64,000 bases of DNA, from assembly GCA_963975425.1 (NCBI GenBank), contig CAXBGS010000017.1:1-64000 (forward strand), in the 5' to 3' direction. Position numbers and translations under genes: made by a program. Numbering within the stretch: position 1 is the stretch's first letter; the number at the start of each line of letters is the position of its first letter. The notes beneath the pieces are model-generated. The model made no database searches. It was not told the DNA's origin and saw only the letters and a list, made by a program, of their open reading frames with translations. The DNA is from CAXBGS01 sp963975425. Its GTDB lineage: Bacteria; Planctomycetota; Planctomycetia; Pirellulales; Pirellulaceae. Below are positions 62,101 to 64,000 of the stretch, piece by piece.

Positions 62101-62904
62101 TGCGGACACAAGCACCGTGGCGAACCCGATCCACTGGACCGGTAGTGCTGAGACGCTTTTGGTGGCCACAAGCACGACGAACTGCAGCCCCAGCATCGCG
62201 ATCGGCAAAAAGCCAAACACTCGCGGAAATTGATGTGATTCCGCCAGCCAGAACGTATGCCGATTGACTTTGATGACTCCGGCGGTGAAGACACACCAGC
62301 ATGCCATCGTGAATGCAAATGCGGAAACCGGTGACGTCATGGCGGGTATGGCGCCCGCAACGCAAAGCAATCCATAGCTCATCAAGAATGTTGCTTGACG
62401 AGCGTGCAGCCAATGGTCAAGGATCCGAGTGCTTGCTTGCCAGAGCAGAATCAATGCCGGGATGATTAAGACGCCATGCCACGCGACGCTTGCTAAATCT
62501 TGTACCGCCGTCCCCGGGCCCAGCCAGGTCAATGACATAAAGCAGACCGGCAGCAATAAGAGCGTCAAGCTTTGTAAAACTCGGTAGGTGGCATTCAGGC
62601 GAAGCTTTCGTCGGCTAAATTCAGACGCCAAAAAGATCACCGTCGTATAGCTGACGATCGCTAAGTATTTCAGTGTCGGAGTCCACTGAGGCCAAGCTTT
62701 GGTCACGAGCATCAGCGACGAGCCGAAGACAATGGCCGCGCCCACGATCAACATCCATCGAATGTTCTTTTCGTGGAAAAAATTGTCGAAGAATCGTTCG
62801 ACATAGCTAGGCGAATGTGGCGACTGGTTTATGGGCGACGACCGTGGAGTCGACGTCGAGCAAGAATCCGAAGGGAGGATCGGTCGTGATTCGGTTGCAC
62901 TCAT
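59161..62904 (-). CDS. Very large polytopic membrane protein
   Basis: A 1247-residue protein made mostly of hydrophobic helices, roughly 35 by eye, after a serine/proline-rich N-terminus (DSCSTSTPRSSPINQSPHSP) and an amphipathic YVERFFDNFFHEKNIRWML segment. Layout resembles the large repeat-of-helix proteins annotated as DUF2157/DUF2339-like, but no specific signature was found. Function unknown. It lies upstream of the PspA-like gene by 43 bp on the same strand, which suggests a membrane-stress or envelope role. ATG 62904 is chosen (MSATESRPILPSD). Confidence 0.8.
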   Translation of the reverse strand: MSATESRPILPSDSCSTSTPRSSPINQSPHSPSYVERFFDNFFHEKNIRWMLIVGAAIVFGSSLMLVTKAWPQWTPTLKYLAIVSYTTVIFLASEFSRRKLRLNATYRVLQSLTLLLLPVCFMSLTWLGPGTAVQDLASVAWHGVLIIPALILLWQASTRILDHWLHARQATFLMSYGLLCVAGAIPAMTSPVSAFAFTMACWCVFTAGVIKVNRHTFWLAESHQFPRVFGFLPIAMLGLQFVVLVATKSVSALPVQWIGFATVLVSATILVTARSVADVIRRRTGDLVRPLPWIVMAPLLGGLILSVLGVGLSLSGFSYNGSTSLAVIPTALIGAAIFGLAARDIPNRFLVWASLVLLTLAYQCSPVMFADLVDFIRARTADAINRERIPVSLYGLTYLPLLGLLAVISEVLNRRSATVASKSIQQFVTTLAVMLQAIAVTDLTSCMFVSIVNVPVFIAYAIAFKDRRYAIASVLLGVLAAATIVPAGNQMQWWQLSNQWSMCVLGGLALLMTVSHWPDRLLRRIPSPSGSKAYTYDWIRWIGYAVACGVGIHWLTAVCLSIGQPLTLSLIVQFSFLLSSLFVTTTRSRNYWAGISFWALLGFALVHGAIGMDVPLAKIVFASTYVSIACASLALAVTNRILPQGISKQWAGTNRGDARLARFIATFAAPLRDVSITMMLGLTAVAFVPGWLLQHVTAFSASPLSADGFGYASLAIVTGMFIVAFQSRNTTAATVASIIAPISVTSFLFTIVSELSLAHVCLVWVTVQGIAIALYRLPTQSNSDQTASSVTRAMMHSALISLTVPMAISCLSFDWLMRLAFVIAASVWTWSRNERVIFAASPRDLAIAVNIQILLVVASVCGCTGWIGLHTLQQISATTITSLLLTMTLSIAVFDRVARTVGGLPMDDWANRLRLASIALAMVCFASASMEFHHWTSFDIVLGVIGLAILAVSECGQAIRKQQEARVWMACGIVAVTIGFLSLNGVIAFGPSIARFALLAIAASALTFALKCKNHQSRLIFHRPMSIIGISSPAVVALLTVMDAALSPSGSPDSHRALALMIAASIYFHQAYAAGRRNLYVHAVVMINLGSLFMWRSLGWSATELWLIPAGLSVLGLTELFRDRLPKAAHDPLRYIAVLTITCSPLFEVLGGSWIHMFSLMLISVVIILIAIGLRLRSLVYAGSACLVFDLVAMVIRSTIHDSSLLWVLGVALGISVIALAAFCENHREKLLSRIRTLTAELATWT

Positions 62905-63218
62905 GGTCGGGGCTTCGTTTGCTGGGCAGGAACATCCGCAAAATGCTTCTGTCTCATCCAGAGCCCTCACTCGGTGATCGGTTTCGCGAAAAAGGAAAAG
63001 TTCTATCGCATCTGCTTTTTCCCACGCGAATGTTTCGTGATGGGTTCGGGTTTCATTACAATTGGGCGATCCGATCGTCGATCGACTGGCGTTGAGACTC
63101 GTTTGAGAAATCGCCCGCTGGACGTTTGTCCGCTCCGTCTACGCTCGGATCGGTCCATTGCGACGACCGGTCAATGCCTCGCCCGACTTTCCGTTTCCTC
63201 CCGACACAAAGCAAACTG

Positions 63219-63860
63219 ATGTATTTCATGCGAATCGCCACCGCTGTTGCCGCGCTGGCACTGCTGTCCTCTGGCGCCAGTGCTGACGAAGGTCCTGCCA
63301 ATAGCCGATTAGCGCTCGAAGAATCGTTCGATCGCGATGAGCTCGGGAAAGGTTGGAACTCAACGACTGGCCAGTGGAAGATTGTCGACGGTGTTCTTCG
63401 TGGCAGCGAAATTGCCGAGGAGAAACACGCGGCGGCGACACGTCGCGTGTTGGTCACCGAGAACGCTGTTTACCAAATGAAGTTCCGCTTGATCGACGGC
63501 GCCAAGATGTTTCATTTTGGATTCGATCCTGCCCGCGGCGAACTCGATAAGAAGGGGCATCTGTTCTCCGTCATCATCACGCCGACATCATGGAGCGTGA
63601 TGAAGCACGTCGATAAGAATCGACGCGAAGAAGACCCGAATGAAACGCTGGCCGAATCCGAAACGGAGTTCAACGTCGGTCAGTGGTATACCTTGAAAGT
63701 GACCACTTGGGAAAATACCGTCACTGCCCGCGTCGAGGGTAAAGAACCGCTGAAGGTCTCGCATCCGACGTTTGGTGTGAAGAAGCCGACGCTTGTCTTT
63801 CGATGCGGCGGCAACGGTGTCGAGATCGACGACATCAAGGTCTGGACGCAGAAACCCTAG
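63219..63860 (+). CDS. Secreted DUF1080-like (concanavalin-fold) protein
   Basis: A 213-residue protein with a signal peptide (RIATAVAALALLSSGASA). A beta-sandwich domain follows: LALEESFDRDELGKGWNST, TGQWKIVDGVLRGSEIAEE, AKMFHFGFDPARGELDKKGH, GQWYTLKVTTWENTVTARV and the end VEIDDIKVWTQKP. This matches the short DUF1080-like or LamG-like planctomycete proteins thought to bind or cut oligosaccharides. ATG 63219 or 63228 starts the leader; the in-frame extension to 63126 is rejected. Confidence 0.8.
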   Translation: MYFMRIATAVAALALLSSGASADEGPANSRLALEESFDRDELGKGWNSTTGQWKIVDGVLRGSEIAEEKHAAATRRVLVTENAVYQMKFRLIDGAKMFHFGFDPARGELDKKGHLFSVIITPTSWSVMKHVDKNRREEDPNETLAESETEFNVGQWYTLKVTTWENTVTARVEGKEPLKVSHPTFGVKKPTLVFRCGGNGVEIDDIKVWTQKP

Positions 63861-63891
63861 ACGCGGCAGGTCGAGGATAGGATCGTCGGTC

Positions 63892-63999
63892 CTAGCGACT
63901 TGCGATGCTAGGCTCGGGTTGCCACAGATACATGAATGTCGGCAATGCGGCGCGGTCCAGTCCGGGCAGCTTGAACGGCAGGAGTGATGTCTGCAGCGG
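63892..63999 (-). CDS. C-terminal end of a gene running off the window (partial)
   Basis: On the minus strand the frame entering from the right edge reads PLQTSLLPFKLPGLDRAALP then TFMYLWQPEPSIASR and stops at TAG (63892-63894). 36 codons only, no start in the window. The composition looks like a genuine protein end, but no family can be named. Confidence 0.45.
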   Translation of the reverse strand, partial: PLQTSLLPFKLPGLDRAALPTFMYLWQPEPSIASR

Positions 64000-64000
64000 T

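Overview
The window looks like a chromosomal segment of a planctomycete, most likely Pirellulaceae (Rhodopirellula/Rubripirellula type). The evidence is the gene content: four secreted sulfatases, three large proteins with Planctomycetes-Verrucomicrobia type CxxCH domains, DUF1080-type proteins, Gfo/Idh/MocA oxidoreductases (one with a Tat leader), a PEP-CTERM protein and TadE/VWA genes. Start sites mostly lack clear Shine-Dalgarno sequences. Genus assignment is inference.

Region 1 (1-11540) is accessory DNA. It opens with a block of long tandem repeats (1-888). It ends at an intact tRNA-Val(GAC) gene (11466-11539, minus strand). Two degenerate copies of that tRNA's 3' end lie at 1188 and 3128. 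Each is followed by a small related ORF, a candidate promoter and cargo, so at least two integrative elements seem to have accreted at this tRNA. The first holds a RelE/ParE-type toxin-antitoxin pair, a frameshifted gene and an integrase N-terminal stub. The second holds an HNH gene pair, a UvrD-like helicase, an IS3-family insertion (6688-7995) that truncates a second HNH gene, a PIN_8-domain protein, and a broken trypsin-thioredoxin-membrane fusion gene.

Region 2 (11864-23229) resembles core genome: an SMP-30/gluconolactonase, a 1264-residue sorbosone-dehydrogenase/tri-haem/CBM9-like fusion, a lactonase, a beta-CASP metallo-beta-lactamase, an ECF sigma factor with a FecR-like membrane protein, and a polytopic membrane protein.

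Region 3 (23243-35870) has three sulfatases, a DUF1080 protein, a TadE/VWA/TadE cluster, CutA, a HlyD-type adaptor and a PEP-CTERM protein.

Region 4 (35983-41634) has a DUF2293 protein, RsmD, a secreted cyclophilin-like protein and an acyltransferase/acyl-ligase fusion.

Region 5 (41762-56753) is seven consecutive minus-strand genes that look like one scavenging locus: sulfatase, CxxCH protein, Tat-exported Gfo/Idh, cytoplasmic Gfo/Idh, MFS importer, PHP-like phosphoesterase, and a CxxCH-ceramidase fusion. Three of them are joined by 4-bp overlaps.

Region 6 (57147-64000) has a secreted protein of unknown function, a PspA-like protein beside a giant membrane protein, a secreted DUF1080-like protein and the end of a further gene.

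The most unusual signals are the layered tRNA-Val integration site, in-frame 15-bp tandem repeats in five separate genes, the CxxCH-ceramidase fusion, a sulfatase with a CTNTR instead of CxPxR maturation motif, and the protease-thioredoxin fusion interrupted by an amber codon.
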